The translations under genes and the position numbers were made by a program. The notes below the pieces were generated by a model, which worked only from the letters and a program-made list of their open reading frames with translations, was not told the DNA's origin and ran no database searches. A stretch of 64,000 bases of DNA from an uncultured Duncaniella sp. (GTDB taxonomy: Bacteria; Bacteroidota; Bacteroidia; Bacteroidales; Muribaculaceae), in assembly GCF_910578445.1 (NCBI RefSeq), contig NZ_CAJTQC010000015.1, forward strand, positions 1 through 64,000, given 5' to 3'. This document shows, piece by piece, positions 32,340-41,700 of this stretch (its first letter is position 1; every line of letters starts with the position of its first letter).

Positions 32340-33149
32340 TCACAGATTGTTGACCGCCTCGCGGATGATGCACAGGCGGCGCAGGAGCTCCGGCATACGG
32401 TCGAGCGGGAGCATGTTGGCTCCGTCGCTTTTTGCTCTGGATGGATCAGGATGAGTTTCCATGAAAAGGCCGTCGACTCCGACTGCCACTCCGGCGCGGG
32501 CTATGGGTTCGATGAGGTCGGGACGTCCTCCTGTCACACCGGCAGCCTGATTTGGCTGCTGCAATGAGTGGGTGATGTCGAGAATCACCGGTGCTCCGAA
32601 TTTTTGCATCTCAGGGATTCCGCGATAGTCGACCACGAGATCCTGATAGCCGAAGGTGACGCCTCGTTCCGTCAGTGCCACGTTGTCGTTTCCGGCATCG
32701 CGCACCTTCTGGAGCGCGAATTGCATGGAATCGGGGGAAAGGAACTGGCCTTTCTTGATGTTTACCGCGCGTCCTGTGCGGGCTGCGGCGACGAGAAGGT
32801 CGGTCTGACGGCAAAGGAAGGCGGGAATCTGCAACACGTCGACAAATTCTGCGGCCATAGCGGCCTCTTCGGCGGCATGGATATCGGTAACGACGGGAAC
32901 ACCGAACGTGTCGCGCACCTTTTTGAGTATGCCGAGGGCCTCAATGTCGCCTATGCCGGTGAATGAATCGAGGCGCGAACGGTTGGCTTTACGGTATGAG
33001 CCTTTGAAGACGAATGGAATGCCGAGACGCGAGGTGGTTTCCGCAAGTTTTTCGGCTATGTCGAGAGCCATTTTTTCCCCTTCGATGACGCATGGTCCGG
33101 CAAGGAGAAAAAACATTGGCTGTGATGAGTATTCTTCGAAAGAAAACAT
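32340..33149 (-). CDS. kdsA: 3-Deoxy-8-phosphooctulonate synthase (KDO-8-phosphate synthase)
   Basis: 269 residues, standard length. It contains LLAGPCVIEGE, FKGSYRKANRSR, the TDIHAAEEA segment, QIPAFLCRQTDLL and the late DITHSLQQPNQ and VDGLFMETHPDPS motifs. The cysteine in GPCVIE, with the late His, Glu and Asp, indicates the metal-dependent class; the metal-independent enzymes have Asn there. It condenses phosphoenolpyruvate with arabinose 5-phosphate for lipid A core synthesis. It is last in a seven-gene minus run, separated from rsmE by repeat array C. Confidence 0.96.
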   Translation of the reverse strand: MFSFEEYSSQPMFFLLAGPCVIEGEKMALDIAEKLAETTSRLGIPFVFKGSYRKANRSRLDSFTGIGDIEALGILKKVRDTFGVPVVTDIHAAEEAAMAAEFVDVLQIPAFLCRQTDLLVAAARTGRAVNIKKGQFLSPDSMQFALQKVRDAGNDNVALTERGVTFGYQDLVVDYRGIPEMQKFGAPVILDITHSLQQPNQAAGVTGGRPDLIEPIARAGVAVGVDGLFMETHPDPSRAKSDGANMLPLDRMPELLRRLCIIREAVNNL

Positions 33150-33160
33150 TTTTCTTGTTA

Positions 33161-33198
33161 AAGTATTAAGGATTAGGTGTTAAGTATTAAGTGTAAGT
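33161..33198 (+). repeat. Heptanucleotide repeat array C (5 units)
   Basis: AAGTATT, AAGGATT, AGGTGTT, AAGTATT, AAGTGTA and AGT lie in the gap between the rsmE stop and the kdsA start, beginning 12 bases from the start codon. Next to it (about 33206-33238) the short text AATTATTCAC occurs twice. Confidence 0.8.
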
Positions 33199-33232
33199 CT
33201 ATGGGAATTATTCACGATGCTTTAATTATTCA

Positions 33233-33946
33233 CTATGAATTAATTTTAGCATCGAGTATGTGGCATGCAGAGAGGGCATAGAGGGCTGCGGTCTCTGTGC
33301 GGAGACGGTTGTCGCCGAGCGTCACCGGCCGGAAACCGGCCTCAAGTGTCTGGCTGATTTCCGAAGGAGAGAAGTCGCCCTCGGGCCCGATGAGGATTAG
33401 GGTGTCGCGTCCGGCCTCGTAGCTCTGTGCGAAGTCGACGCGAGGAAGAGTCGGATCGCAGTAGGCCACGACTCTCTGCGCGTCGGGCATCATTTTGATG
33501 ACTTCGCGCAACGGGGTCATTTCCATTATGGCGGGTAGTGTGGCTTTCAGCGACTGCTTCATAGCCGAGACAGCAATCTTTTCGAGCCGTTCGGTCTTTA
33601 TTTCACGCCTTTCACTGCGGTCACAGAGCAGAGGTATGATTGTGTTGACACCTACTTCGGTCATCTTTTCGACAAGCCATTCCATGCGGTCCATGTGCTT
33701 GGTCGGAGCTACGGCCACGGCCAGCTGCTGTTTCCACGGCAGAGGCATTGGCGCTGATGAGATAATTTCGACTGCTGCATGCTTATGGTGGGCATCGGCA
33801 AGACGGCAGGTGTATGCCGTCCCGCGTCCGTCTATGACCTGAAGTTCGTCGCCCTCGCGCATACGCAGCACTTTGACTGCGTGGCGCGAGTCGCTTTCGG
33901 GTAGTTCAAGGGTTTCCTTGATGTCGGGGGCAAAAAACTGTATCAT
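33233..33946 (-). CDS. rsmE: 16S rRNA (uracil-1498-N3)-methyltransferase
   Basis: 237 residues. It has an N-terminal PUA-like part (SRHAVKVLRMREGDELQVIDG) and a C-terminal SPOUT knot with LIGPEGDFSPSEI and LGDNRLRTETAALYAL. These are the S-adenosylmethionine-binding loops that define RsmE. It methylates U1498 of 16S rRNA at the decoding region. The start overlaps the stop of the upstream transporter gene by four bases (ATGA at 33943-33946), so the two are translationally coupled. Confidence 0.95.
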   Translation of the reverse strand: MIQFFAPDIKETLELPESDSRHAVKVLRMREGDELQVIDGRGTAYTCRLADAHHKHAAVEIISSAPMPLPWKQQLAVAVAPTKHMDRMEWLVEKMTEVGVNTIIPLLCDRSERREIKTERLEKIAVSAMKQSLKATLPAIMEMTPLREVIKMMPDAQRVVAYCDPTLPRVDFAQSYEAGRDTLILIGPEGDFSPSEISQTLEAGFRPVTLGDNRLRTETAALYALSACHILDAKINS

Positions 33947-35271
33947 TCGTCAATCATTCCGTCCGCGCCCGAGTTTGCCTCATCGATATTGGCTTTTACT
34001 GCCGAGGCCGACGGTTGTTTACTGTCTTTAAAAATGAACATGAATAATATAGCTATCACAAGGGCATATGCCGCGAAGATAAACCATGAAGTTTCCCATC
34101 CGGCATGCTGTGCTTCAGGAGTGGTCTGGGAGAATACGAAGTGATTCACGATTCCCTGTGCGCAAAGAGTGCCGATGGTTGCGCCTATGCCGTTGGTCAT
34201 GATCATGAAGAGGCCTTGTGCGCTGCTGCGGATATCGGTCGAGGTTTCCTGATCGACGTAAAGACCGCCTGAGACATTGAAGAAATCGAATGCGATGCCG
34301 TAGACTATACATGAGATGACAAGAAGCCAAAGGCCGTCACCGGTGTTTCCAAGTCCGAAAAATCCGAAACGGAGCACCCATGCGAACATCGACATCAGCA
34401 TGACGCCTTTGATTCCAAGTTTTTTCAGACAGAAGGGAATGAGGAGTATACACAGTGTCTCGCTCATCTGCGACAGAGAGATAAGGGCATTGGCATTGTG
34501 TGCGCCCCATGTGTCGGCATATTCGGCTATTTCAGAAAATGAGGTTATGAAGGTGTTGCCGTAGCTGTTTGTAATCTGAAGTGATACACCGAGAAACATG
34601 CTGAACAGGAAGAATATGGCCATCCGTTTCTGCTTGAAGAGTTTGAAGGCTTTGAGTCCGAGCACGTCTGCAATCGAGCTTGCAGCCTCTTTTTTTGTCG
34701 GACATGACGGTAGTGACAGAGCATATCCGGCAAGAATGAAACTGAGTACGGCAGAGGTTATGAGCTGCCATGCGTTGGTCTGGAATTGTGTGAAGTTGAC
34801 AAACAGCATCGAGCAGATGAAACCGACTGTGCCGAACACACGTATCGGGGGAAAGTGTTTGATCGTGTCGAGTCCGGCACGGTTGAGGGCGTTGAACGCC
34901 ACGGAATTGCCAAGGCCGATTGTCGGCATGAAAAATGCGACGGATAGAGTGTAGAGGGTGAACAGCGGACCGAACTCGACCTGTGATGTGGTGAGGCAGT
35001 AGAGTCCGGCGGCGGCCATGAAACATCCTGCAAGAAGATGACACAGGCTCAGCATGCGTTGTGCTTGGACGTAGCGGTCGGCAATAATGCCGATGACAGC
35101 CGGCATGAAGAGCGATACGATACCTTGGACAGTGTAGAACCATCCGATTTGTTTTTCAAGGCCGATGGAATAAAGAAAATTGCCGAGGGAGATTAGATAT
35201 GCGCCCCAGACACCGAACTCCAGAAAGTTCATCAGCGCAAGGCGGAGTTCTATGGGTCGGATTTTAATCAT
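33943..35271 (-). CDS. MFS nucleoside transporter (NupG/XapB-like)
   Basis: 442 residues with about twelve hydrophobic helices. The opening RLALMNFLEFGVWGAYLISLGNF, the GIVSLFMPAVIGIIADRYV segment and SAQGLFMIMTNGIGATIGT match the nucleoside:H+ symporter family related to NupG and XapB. It would import nucleosides across the inner membrane; the exact nucleoside is not determinable. It is coupled by overlap to rsmE and lies 79 bases after the DUF151 gene, with a small hairpin (35309-35326) in between. Confidence 0.88.
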   Translation of the reverse strand: MIKIRPIELRLALMNFLEFGVWGAYLISLGNFLYSIGLEKQIGWFYTVQGIVSLFMPAVIGIIADRYVQAQRMLSLCHLLAGCFMAAAGLYCLTTSQVEFGPLFTLYTLSVAFFMPTIGLGNSVAFNALNRAGLDTIKHFPPIRVFGTVGFICSMLFVNFTQFQTNAWQLITSAVLSFILAGYALSLPSCPTKKEAASSIADVLGLKAFKLFKQKRMAIFFLFSMFLGVSLQITNSYGNTFITSFSEIAEYADTWGAHNANALISLSQMSETLCILLIPFCLKKLGIKGVMLMSMFAWVLRFGFFGLGNTGDGLWLLVISCIVYGIAFDFFNVSGGLYVDQETSTDIRSSAQGLFMIMTNGIGATIGTLCAQGIVNHFVFSQTTPEAQHAGWETSWFIFAAYALVIAILFMFIFKDSKQPSASAVKANIDEANSGADGMIDE

Positions 35272-35308
35272 GTCTGTTTAGTTTTTTGTTAGAGGTTAGA
35301 TTCAGGAT

Positions 35309-35326
35309 GCCTGCGCATATGCAGGC
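35309..35326. terminator. Small stem-loop between the DUF151 and transporter genes
   Basis: GCCTGC/GCAGGC with loop GCATAT, followed on the plus strand by GGTTTTTA. The T tract is on the non-coding side for these minus-strand genes, so its terminator role is uncertain. Confidence 0.4.
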
Positions 35327-35350
35327 GGTTTTTATGTTTGGAATAGTTTT

Positions 35351-35971
35351 TCAGGGTTGGTTTTCGTCACGTTTGCGTTTGAGTATTTCAGCCACTCGGG
35401 CAGCTTCCTCATATTCTTCGCGGTCAATCAACTTCTGGAGAGTCTTTTCCAGTTCTTCGACGGCATAATTCTCAAGTTTCGGCTCTCGAACGCAATCTTC
35501 GTCTAAGGTCTCCTGTCCGGAATCGTCGTCGGTGTCGCCTTCCTCTTTCAGCTCCATTTCAAAACCGGTCTCGTTGAGAATCTCGGGAGTGGTGAAAATC
35601 GGCGCGCCCGTCCGCATTGCGATGGCTATGGCGTCGCTTGTCCGGGAGTCGATGGAAATGGTGCGGTCTCCGTCCGAGAAGGTCATTTCCGATGAAAATA
35701 TGCCGTCCTCAAACCGGTATATGAACACTTCGATGAGTTTCACTCCGAAAGCATGGGCGAAACTGACAAATATGTCGTGGGTCATGGGACGGGGAGGCGT
35801 GATGCTCTCCATCTTGATTGCTATGGACTGGGCTTCGGCCGCGCCGATTACCACCGGGATGCGGTAAGGGCCGCCGACTTGTGCGAGAATGAGCGCATAG
35901 GCCCCAGTCTGAATCTGACTGTATGACAGGCCCATGACTTTAAGCCTTATTCTGTCGTCGTTTTCTGCCAT
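35351..35971 (-). CDS. DUF151 bifunctional nuclease with UVR-like tail
   Basis: 206 residues. Residues about 5-140 form the DUF151/bifunctional nuclease domain, with PVVIGAAEAQSIAIKME, RPMTHDIF and SRTSDAIAIAMRTGAPIF. The C-terminus (about 172-203) is a UvrB/UvrC-type helical motif (LEKTLQKLIDREEYEEAARVAE) that usually mediates protein contact. Some members have RNase and DNase activity; the cellular role in Bacteroidetes is not established. It lies 23 bases downstream of mnmA. Confidence 0.9.
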   Translation of the reverse strand: MAENDDRIRLKVMGLSYSQIQTGAYALILAQVGGPYRIPVVIGAAEAQSIAIKMESITPPRPMTHDIFVSFAHAFGVKLIEVFIYRFEDGIFSSEMTFSDGDRTISIDSRTSDAIAIAMRTGAPIFTTPEILNETGFEMELKEEGDTDDDSGQETLDEDCVREPKLENYAVEELEKTLQKLIDREEYEEAARVAEILKRKRDENQP

Positions 35972-35994
35972 CGGATTGTGTTTATGTCAAGACA

Positions 35995-37077
35995 CTATAG
36001 TTTCATAACGTCACGGCCGGTGATGATTCCGCTTCCGTAACATAATTTAGCATCACGGTCATAGATGACTCCGAACTGTCCCGGCGCTATTCCTTGGACA
36101 GGGACTTCAGACTCTATGATGTATTCGCTGCCTTCTACCCGGCTCAGACGGGCGGGCAGGAAATCGGGTGAGTGGCGGTTTTTGAAGGTGATTTCGACTT
36201 CGCGGCAATCATCCGGCCAAGGGTCGCGTGTGATCCAGTGCATCTCGTCGAGATGCAGAAGTTTGCCATATTGCTTTTCAGTGTCGTAGCCCTGCGATAC
36301 GTATATGACGTTGTCGTGTACGTTTTTCTTGACTACATACCACGGACCTCCGCTGAGGCCGAGGCCTTTCCGCTGACCGATTGTGTGGAACCAGAATCCG
36401 CGGTGTTCGCCGAGTTTGCGCCCTGTTTCGAGTTCGATGATAGGGCCGGGCTTTTCGCCGAGATGACGGCGGATGAAATCATTGTAGTTTATCTTTCCGA
36501 GGAAACAGATGCCTTGGCTGTCGCGACGGTAGGCGTTCGGCATACGGGTCTCCACTGCAATCTCACGCACTTTTGCCTTCGGGAGGGTCCCGATAGGGAA
36601 GATGAGATGGCTCAGCTGCTTGTAGGAAATGCGACACAGGAAATCTGTCTGGTCCTTTACGCGGTCGACTCCTGTCCCGAGCCATACGAGGCCGTCGATT
36701 TCATGAGTCGTGGCATAGTGCCCGGTCGCTGTCTTGTCGAATTCGTGTCCCCAGCGTTCTTCGAAAAATCCGAACTTTATCATTTTGTTGCACATGATGT
36801 CGGGATTCGGGGTCAGACCTTCGCGGACGGTGCGTAACGCATAGTCCATCACGTTGTCCCAATATTCCTGATGGAGCGACACGACATCAAACGGAAGTCC
36901 ATAGTGACGTGCGATGTAGGTGCACATTTCGATGTCTTCCTCTGCAGAGCAATCGCCCTCGCCGTTGTCAAGGCCGATGCGTATATAAAATAGGTGTAGG
37001 TCGTAGCCCTGTTCAAGCAGCTGGTGTACAGCGACTGCACTGTCCACACCGCCTGATATGAGAACTGCTATTTTCAT
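35995..37077 (-). CDS. mnmA: tRNA-specific 2-thiouridylase
   Basis: 360 residues. The ATP pyrophosphatase P-loop ISGGVDSAVAVH is at the very N-terminus. The two catalytic cysteines lie in NPDIMCNKMIKF and SQGICFLGKINY, with the conserved TGHYA and GQRKGLGLSGGPWYVV segments. It puts sulfur on U34 of tRNA for Lys, Glu and Gln. Length and all key residues are normal. It lies between the DoxX gene (26 bases upstream) and the DUF151 gene. Confidence 0.96.
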   Translation of the reverse strand: MKIAVLISGGVDSAVAVHQLLEQGYDLHLFYIRIGLDNGEGDCSAEEDIEMCTYIARHYGLPFDVVSLHQEYWDNVMDYALRTVREGLTPNPDIMCNKMIKFGFFEERWGHEFDKTATGHYATTHEIDGLVWLGTGVDRVKDQTDFLCRISYKQLSHLIFPIGTLPKAKVREIAVETRMPNAYRRDSQGICFLGKINYNDFIRRHLGEKPGPIIELETGRKLGEHRGFWFHTIGQRKGLGLSGGPWYVVKKNVHDNVIYVSQGYDTEKQYGKLLHLDEMHWITRDPWPDDCREVEITFKNRHSPDFLPARLSRVEGSEYIIESEVPVQGIAPGQFGVIYDRDAKLCYGSGIITGRDVMKL

Positions 37078-37103
37078 ATCGGTATTATCGTAATTTTTGT
37101 CAT

Positions 37104-37613
37104 CTATACGTCTTCAAGCTCCTCTTCTTCATACTTGCCTTTCTGGCTGATGATGTAGAGCGAAATGAAGTAGTCGAGCGATATCTTGCCCGGACCGGCG
37201 ATGAGGAGATAGATATAAATGCCGATAAACATGATTGGCAGGTAGCCCGGATCTGTGCTGTCGAGTCCATAGACAGGGAGATTCGGGAGCATATTGTGGA
37301 GGATATAATATTCGGCGGCAATCATGGTGCATATCGGCGGGATTACGCTAAGACGCGTCAGGAATCCGGCCATAATCAGAAGCGAGCACACGAGTTCGAT
37401 TATAATCATGATTATGAGCGAACATTCCGACGACATGTTGAGCACGGTCGGAAATGAATTGCACAGCTCGCTGTAGTTGACCAGATGGCGGATGCCGAAC
37501 TGGAGAAACATCACCCCGACGAATAGCCTCATGAACAGGCGTGCAAGGTTTGAATATGTGTAGCCCGATAACTTTACAAACCAGTTGACGGGCGCTGAAT
37601 AATACCAGCTCAT
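37104..37613 (-). CDS. DoxX family membrane protein
   Basis: 169 residues with four hydrophobic helices, including LFMRLFVGVMFLQFGIRHLVNY, ECSLIIMIIIELVCSLLIMAG and a final pair around LPIMFIGIYIYLLIAGPG. The first helix and the ECSLIIMIIIE segment fit the DoxX/TQO-subunit-like family. Its role in redox or envelope physiology is not established. The start lies 22 bases after the stop of the thioredoxin-like gene, so the two are probably expressed together. Confidence 0.85.
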   Translation of the reverse strand: MSWYYSAPVNWFVKLSGYTYSNLARLFMRLFVGVMFLQFGIRHLVNYSELCNSFPTVLNMSSECSLIIMIIIELVCSLLIMAGFLTRLSVIPPICTMIAAEYYILHNMLPNLPVYGLDSTDPGYLPIMFIGIYIYLLIAGPGKISLDYFISLYIISQKGKYEEEELEDV

Positions 37614-37635
37614 TGTTTTATCGGTTTTTAAGTTT

Positions 37636-38523
37636 CTATCGCTTTTTCAGCTGCCGGGTCACATCGAGCACCTGATCTATCGAGAGGTGTTTGAAGCGTA
37701 TGTTGTGGTTGCGGTCGAGGATATAGAATTCCGGAGTCCCTGCGCGCAGGTCGATTGTCATGTCGGCGTCGGGATTCGCTCCGACTCTCCATGTCGAGGG
37801 GTAGGAGGCTACGGCTTCTTTCCACTCCGGCGTGGGTTCGGAGAGTGAGATTGAAACGACCTTTAATTTGCCCTCCGCGATGAGTTGCGTGGTGGAGATG
37901 TCTGCGTCGAGTCGCAGTTTGGCAAGGTTGCAGTCGTCGCAGTCGGGATCATTGAAGAACACAACGACTACATCGGCTGAGTCATTGTCGAGATTTCCGG
38001 CTGTGCCTTCGCGGGTGGTGTAGGGGAGCGAGGGAGCCGGGAAACGGGCCAGTGAGTTTTTCAGTATTTTCTCCTGATGCGCGAAACGTGCCTTTGTGGC
38101 CTTGTCGATTCGCTTGTTGGAGGCTACAGCGTGAGCGAATGGAAGATAAAGTTCGTCAATCCACATTTCTGCTGTGTCGCCATAAAGGAGATTTTCGGCA
38201 CATTCAGCCATGAAAAGCTGATCGGCAGGCTGCTTTTCGAGCTTTTTGTTAAAACGGACCACGGAGGCTATCGCCGAATCCGGGTTGGCGTTTTTGAGAA
38301 TTGAAATGTAGACGTTGAATTCCTGTGCCATCTTGGCTTTGGCTGAGAAAGCCTTTTTCAGGTCGCAGAAATCCCAGAAATGGCGCGCGAGATAGTCGCA
38401 TCGTTTCTGAAACATCCCGATGGAGTCAGGGATGATCGGATAGGGGAAATATGTGTCTGCCTTTGCCCCTGCGCTTATGCCTAACAGGAGAAGGAGACCG
38501 AATAACAGACGTTTTAGATTCAT
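37636..38523 (-). CDS. DUF5106 thioredoxin-like periplasmic protein
   Basis: 295 residues. A signal peptide (about 1-22, LLFGLLLLLGISAGAKA) is followed by an N-terminal helical DUF5106 region (YPIIPDSIGMFQKRCDYLARHFWD, up to about 170). A C-terminal thioredoxin-like fold contains VVVFFNDPDCDDCNLAKLRLD, i.e. a CxxC site (CDDC), and the cis-proline-type segment GTPEFYILDRNHNI. It probably acts as a thiol-disulfide or related redox protein in the periplasm. It is first in a seven-gene run, with a promoter at 38567-38574. Confidence 0.88.
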   Translation of the reverse strand: MNLKRLLFGLLLLLGISAGAKADTYFPYPIIPDSIGMFQKRCDYLARHFWDFCDLKKAFSAKAKMAQEFNVYISILKNANPDSAIASVVRFNKKLEKQPADQLFMAECAENLLYGDTAEMWIDELYLPFAHAVASNKRIDKATKARFAHQEKILKNSLARFPAPSLPYTTREGTAGNLDNDSADVVVVFFNDPDCDDCNLAKLRLDADISTTQLIAEGKLKVVSISLSEPTPEWKEAVASYPSTWRVGANPDADMTIDLRAGTPEFYILDRNHNIRFKHLSIDQVLDVTRQLKKR

Positions 38524-38566
38524 TAAGAGTTTCTTATCTTTAGGATTAAAATAAATTTTGCAATTA

Positions 38567-38574
38567 CAAATTTA
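38567..38574 (-). promoter_or_regulatory. -7 element of the DUF5106-to-kdsA run
   Basis: The minus strand reads TAAATTTG, an exact TAnnTTTG match, about 44 bases before the ATG at 38523. Confidence 0.5.
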
Positions 38575-38699
38575 CATATAAATCGCAAAAAATCCACTTC
38601 CTGTATGATAAAAAGGTCGATGTGGCTGAAATTTTTTAGCATTTATGCTGTGTATTGGTTCATGGCTGGGATATTTCTGTCATAGCTGTGTTGCCGACA

Positions 38700-38757
38700 A
38701 ATCAACCGTCCTGTCAGAACCTACGGCATTTACGTGGTTCTGACAGGACGGCTGATT
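38700..38757. terminator. 22-bp stem-loop after the xylanase gene
   Basis: 38700-38721 pairs with 38736-38757 over 22 bp with a single G-U pair; the loop itself can extend by ACG/CGT. It begins 37 bases after the xylanase stop on the minus strand. No T tract follows on the minus strand, so it may protect the 3' end as well as or instead of terminating. Confidence 0.65.
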
Positions 38758-38794
38758 TATGCGCGGGTGCTACGTGGGTGACTTGACAGGTCTT

Positions 38795-41700
38795 TTATCT
38801 GCGGATTTCCTTTGAATTGATGATAGTGCCGTCAGAGTGAAGTTCACGTTTGATGACGAGCCCTTTGTAGTCAGCCGTGACACGCATTCCCTGAATGTTG
38901 TAGTATTCGCAGTTTACGACCTCTGTGTCATAGCCGGTCTCGATGTCTTCGATTGCCGACTTATTTTCAGACTGCATGCGCAGTGCGGCATGTACGGCAT
39001 AGTATGCTTCTTTGGGACGCATCTGTCCGTCGTAGATCAGCGGGTTGTTGTCTCTCCATGAATCCGGGTCGGAGATTCCCCAGAGAAGCACTGACTGACA
39101 GTTGGTCTGCATGAGCGCACCGTTGACGAGCGCACCGAAGTCTGTGGCCTGAATCTTGGCTGCATCAGGAGATTTCGGGTCGGCCTGCGCGATGTCAAGT
39201 TCGGTGATGGCACATTCAAGTCCGAGCTCCTGATAGCGGCGGATATTAGCCACGAGCTTGTCGATTTTCAGTTCGCCTGTAGTGAAATGGCATTGCAGTC
39301 CGACTCCGTGGAGGGGCACACCCTTTGAAAGTAGATATTTGGCAAGGTTATAGAGGGCTTCGGATTTAGGCTCGCCCATGAACTCCGCACCATATTCGTT
39401 GATAAAGAGCTTTGCCTCCGGATCGGTCCGGTGGGCGTATTTGAATGCCTTTTCGATGAAATCGCTGCCGATGGCTGTTTCCCAAACGGAAGTGCGCAGA
39501 GTGAATGCGTCCGGATCGACGCGCACGGCGCTCTGGTCGTCAGAGAGCATCTCGTTGACCACGTCCCATTCGTCGACGCGTCCCTTGTAGTGGCCGGCCA
39601 CGGTTTCGATATGGTTTTCCATTATGGCAAGGAGTTCCTCGCGCGAATAGTTGCGGTCATTCTTCTTGCCGTCTGACGACACCCATTTCGGGCACTGGGA
39701 GTGCCATACGAGGGTGTGGCCGCGCATATACATGGAGTGTTTTTCGGCAAAATCCACAATCCGGTCTGCGCCACTGAAATCAAAGCGGCCTCTTTCTGGC
39801 TGTATGGTCTCGAATTTCATCTCGTTCTCGGCGACAAGCATGTTGAACTGTTCGGCCATTGCCTTTACCTTCGGGCTGTTTTCATCGTTGATGTCGTAGC
39901 GCCACACTGAAGCAGCCACACCGATACGTTTGCCGGCCTGCCGTGCATATTCACACAGCGGAGTCGGGTCGTTGTAGTCGGGTTCGTAGTTGACATAGTA
40001 GTCCGTGTTGTCGGTATTGTCCTCGCTGTCATCGTCAATCTCCTTGTCCCCCTGACCGGAGTAGTTTGTGGAAGTGACGGTTGCTTTCAGAGTGTAGATT
40101 CCGTCGGTGATTTCCTCATCCACTTTCCAGCTGCACACTTTGGGATACTGTATACGGAAGGTCCATTCGATGTCGTTGAGAGATGTCTTTCCGGCTGCCT
40201 TTATGAGAGTAAAGCTGTCGCCCTGTCTGAGCGAATGGTTTTCAGGTACGATGAGTTCGATGACAGGAGTTTTGTCCGATGGCTGGAATGAAGCGGTGAT
40301 GTTGTAGTAGCTTATATTTCCGGCGATGTCGATGCAGTCAGAACTGTCACCGCCTTCGATTTTCATTTTTAGCCTTGATGTTGGACGCAGGCGCAGGTCG
40401 GGTTTGTTGACACCTGTAAAATCGGCGATGTAAAGTGTTGCGGGGTTGTCTGTGCCCGGTGCGAGAATACCGTAGATGTCAGTCAAACCGGCGATGTTGC
40501 CCGAGCCTCCGAGACATGCCCCGGGATAGACGGTGACAGCCGCCGACGAGTTTGACGCGCATCCGATAGCTCCTGAGAGACCTTTGGCTTTAGCTTCGTC
40601 CACGTCATTGCCGATGATGACCTTGCCATCGATGACCGACAGCGCGCCGGTGATATTGTTGGTGTTTCCGGTTATGGTGTATGTCCCTTTTCCTTCCTTT
40701 ATGATTCCCACTTTGGAGTTGCCTGTGGCGGAAATCTGTCCGGCAAGTTCGGAGTCATAGCCAGAGTGTCCGACGGCATAATAGACACGATAGGAGCTGT
40801 TTTTGTAATATCCTGTGATGTTGCTGCCTTTTTCAGTGGTGAGAGTGCCTATGCGGTAGCCTCTGGCGGTGTTGTTTGACTCGGCCGAGAGTGTAGCTCC
40901 GTCGTGAAGTGTCACCGAATTGTTTTCCCAGATGGTTGTGATGTTGTTGCGTGAGATTGATTCAGAGATGTTGTCGGAGTCGAATTTCTTTCCGCCGTGG
41001 GCGAGAATCAGACCATAGAAACCGGCCTTGACCGACGGGTTGACATCGGGATAAGGGTAAATGTGTATGTCACCGGTATATTCACTCCAGTCGGGGTGCA
41101 TCGCTCCCTTTTCGTTTCCGAGATAGGAGCGTTCGCCTCCGCAGTGGAGATTCAGGCGGCCTTCGCCCATGAGGTCGGATGTCCAGTAAGTGTAGCGCGA
41201 GGTGTAGACGTTGAGATGCCGGTCCTTGGGTATATTGATTGGGGTGGAGTAGCGGGTGTAGTTTGACGATGTGCTGGATGGATCGCTGAAATTCAGCTCG
41301 CCGCTCTCATGGATTATGAAATCGTCATATTTCGACGTGAGTACCACGTTGTCTATATAATAGTCGGTGTTCTCCGAATTGTATCCAAGCCTTAGCGCCG
41401 TCGAGGTGTTTCCCTCCGAGGGTGCAGATAGTGCATAGCTCTTTTCCATCCATGTTGCCTTGGGCCCTTGGGACGGCCATCCGTCATCCTCATAGAGCTT
41501 GTCGTTTCCGAGGATTGCGTCAAAGTGTTTCCATTCCTCGCAGGGGTCGTTGGCATCGCGATAGACCATGAGGCTTACTGACGCGAAAGTGTCGGTCAGC
41601 CGTGCTCCCGCATATTCATCGGGAAGCGTGAATTCGACATAGTCATTCCAGCCCTTGAGCGTGATGTGGAGCACTTTGTTGGCCGGATTTGCGGGGTCGG

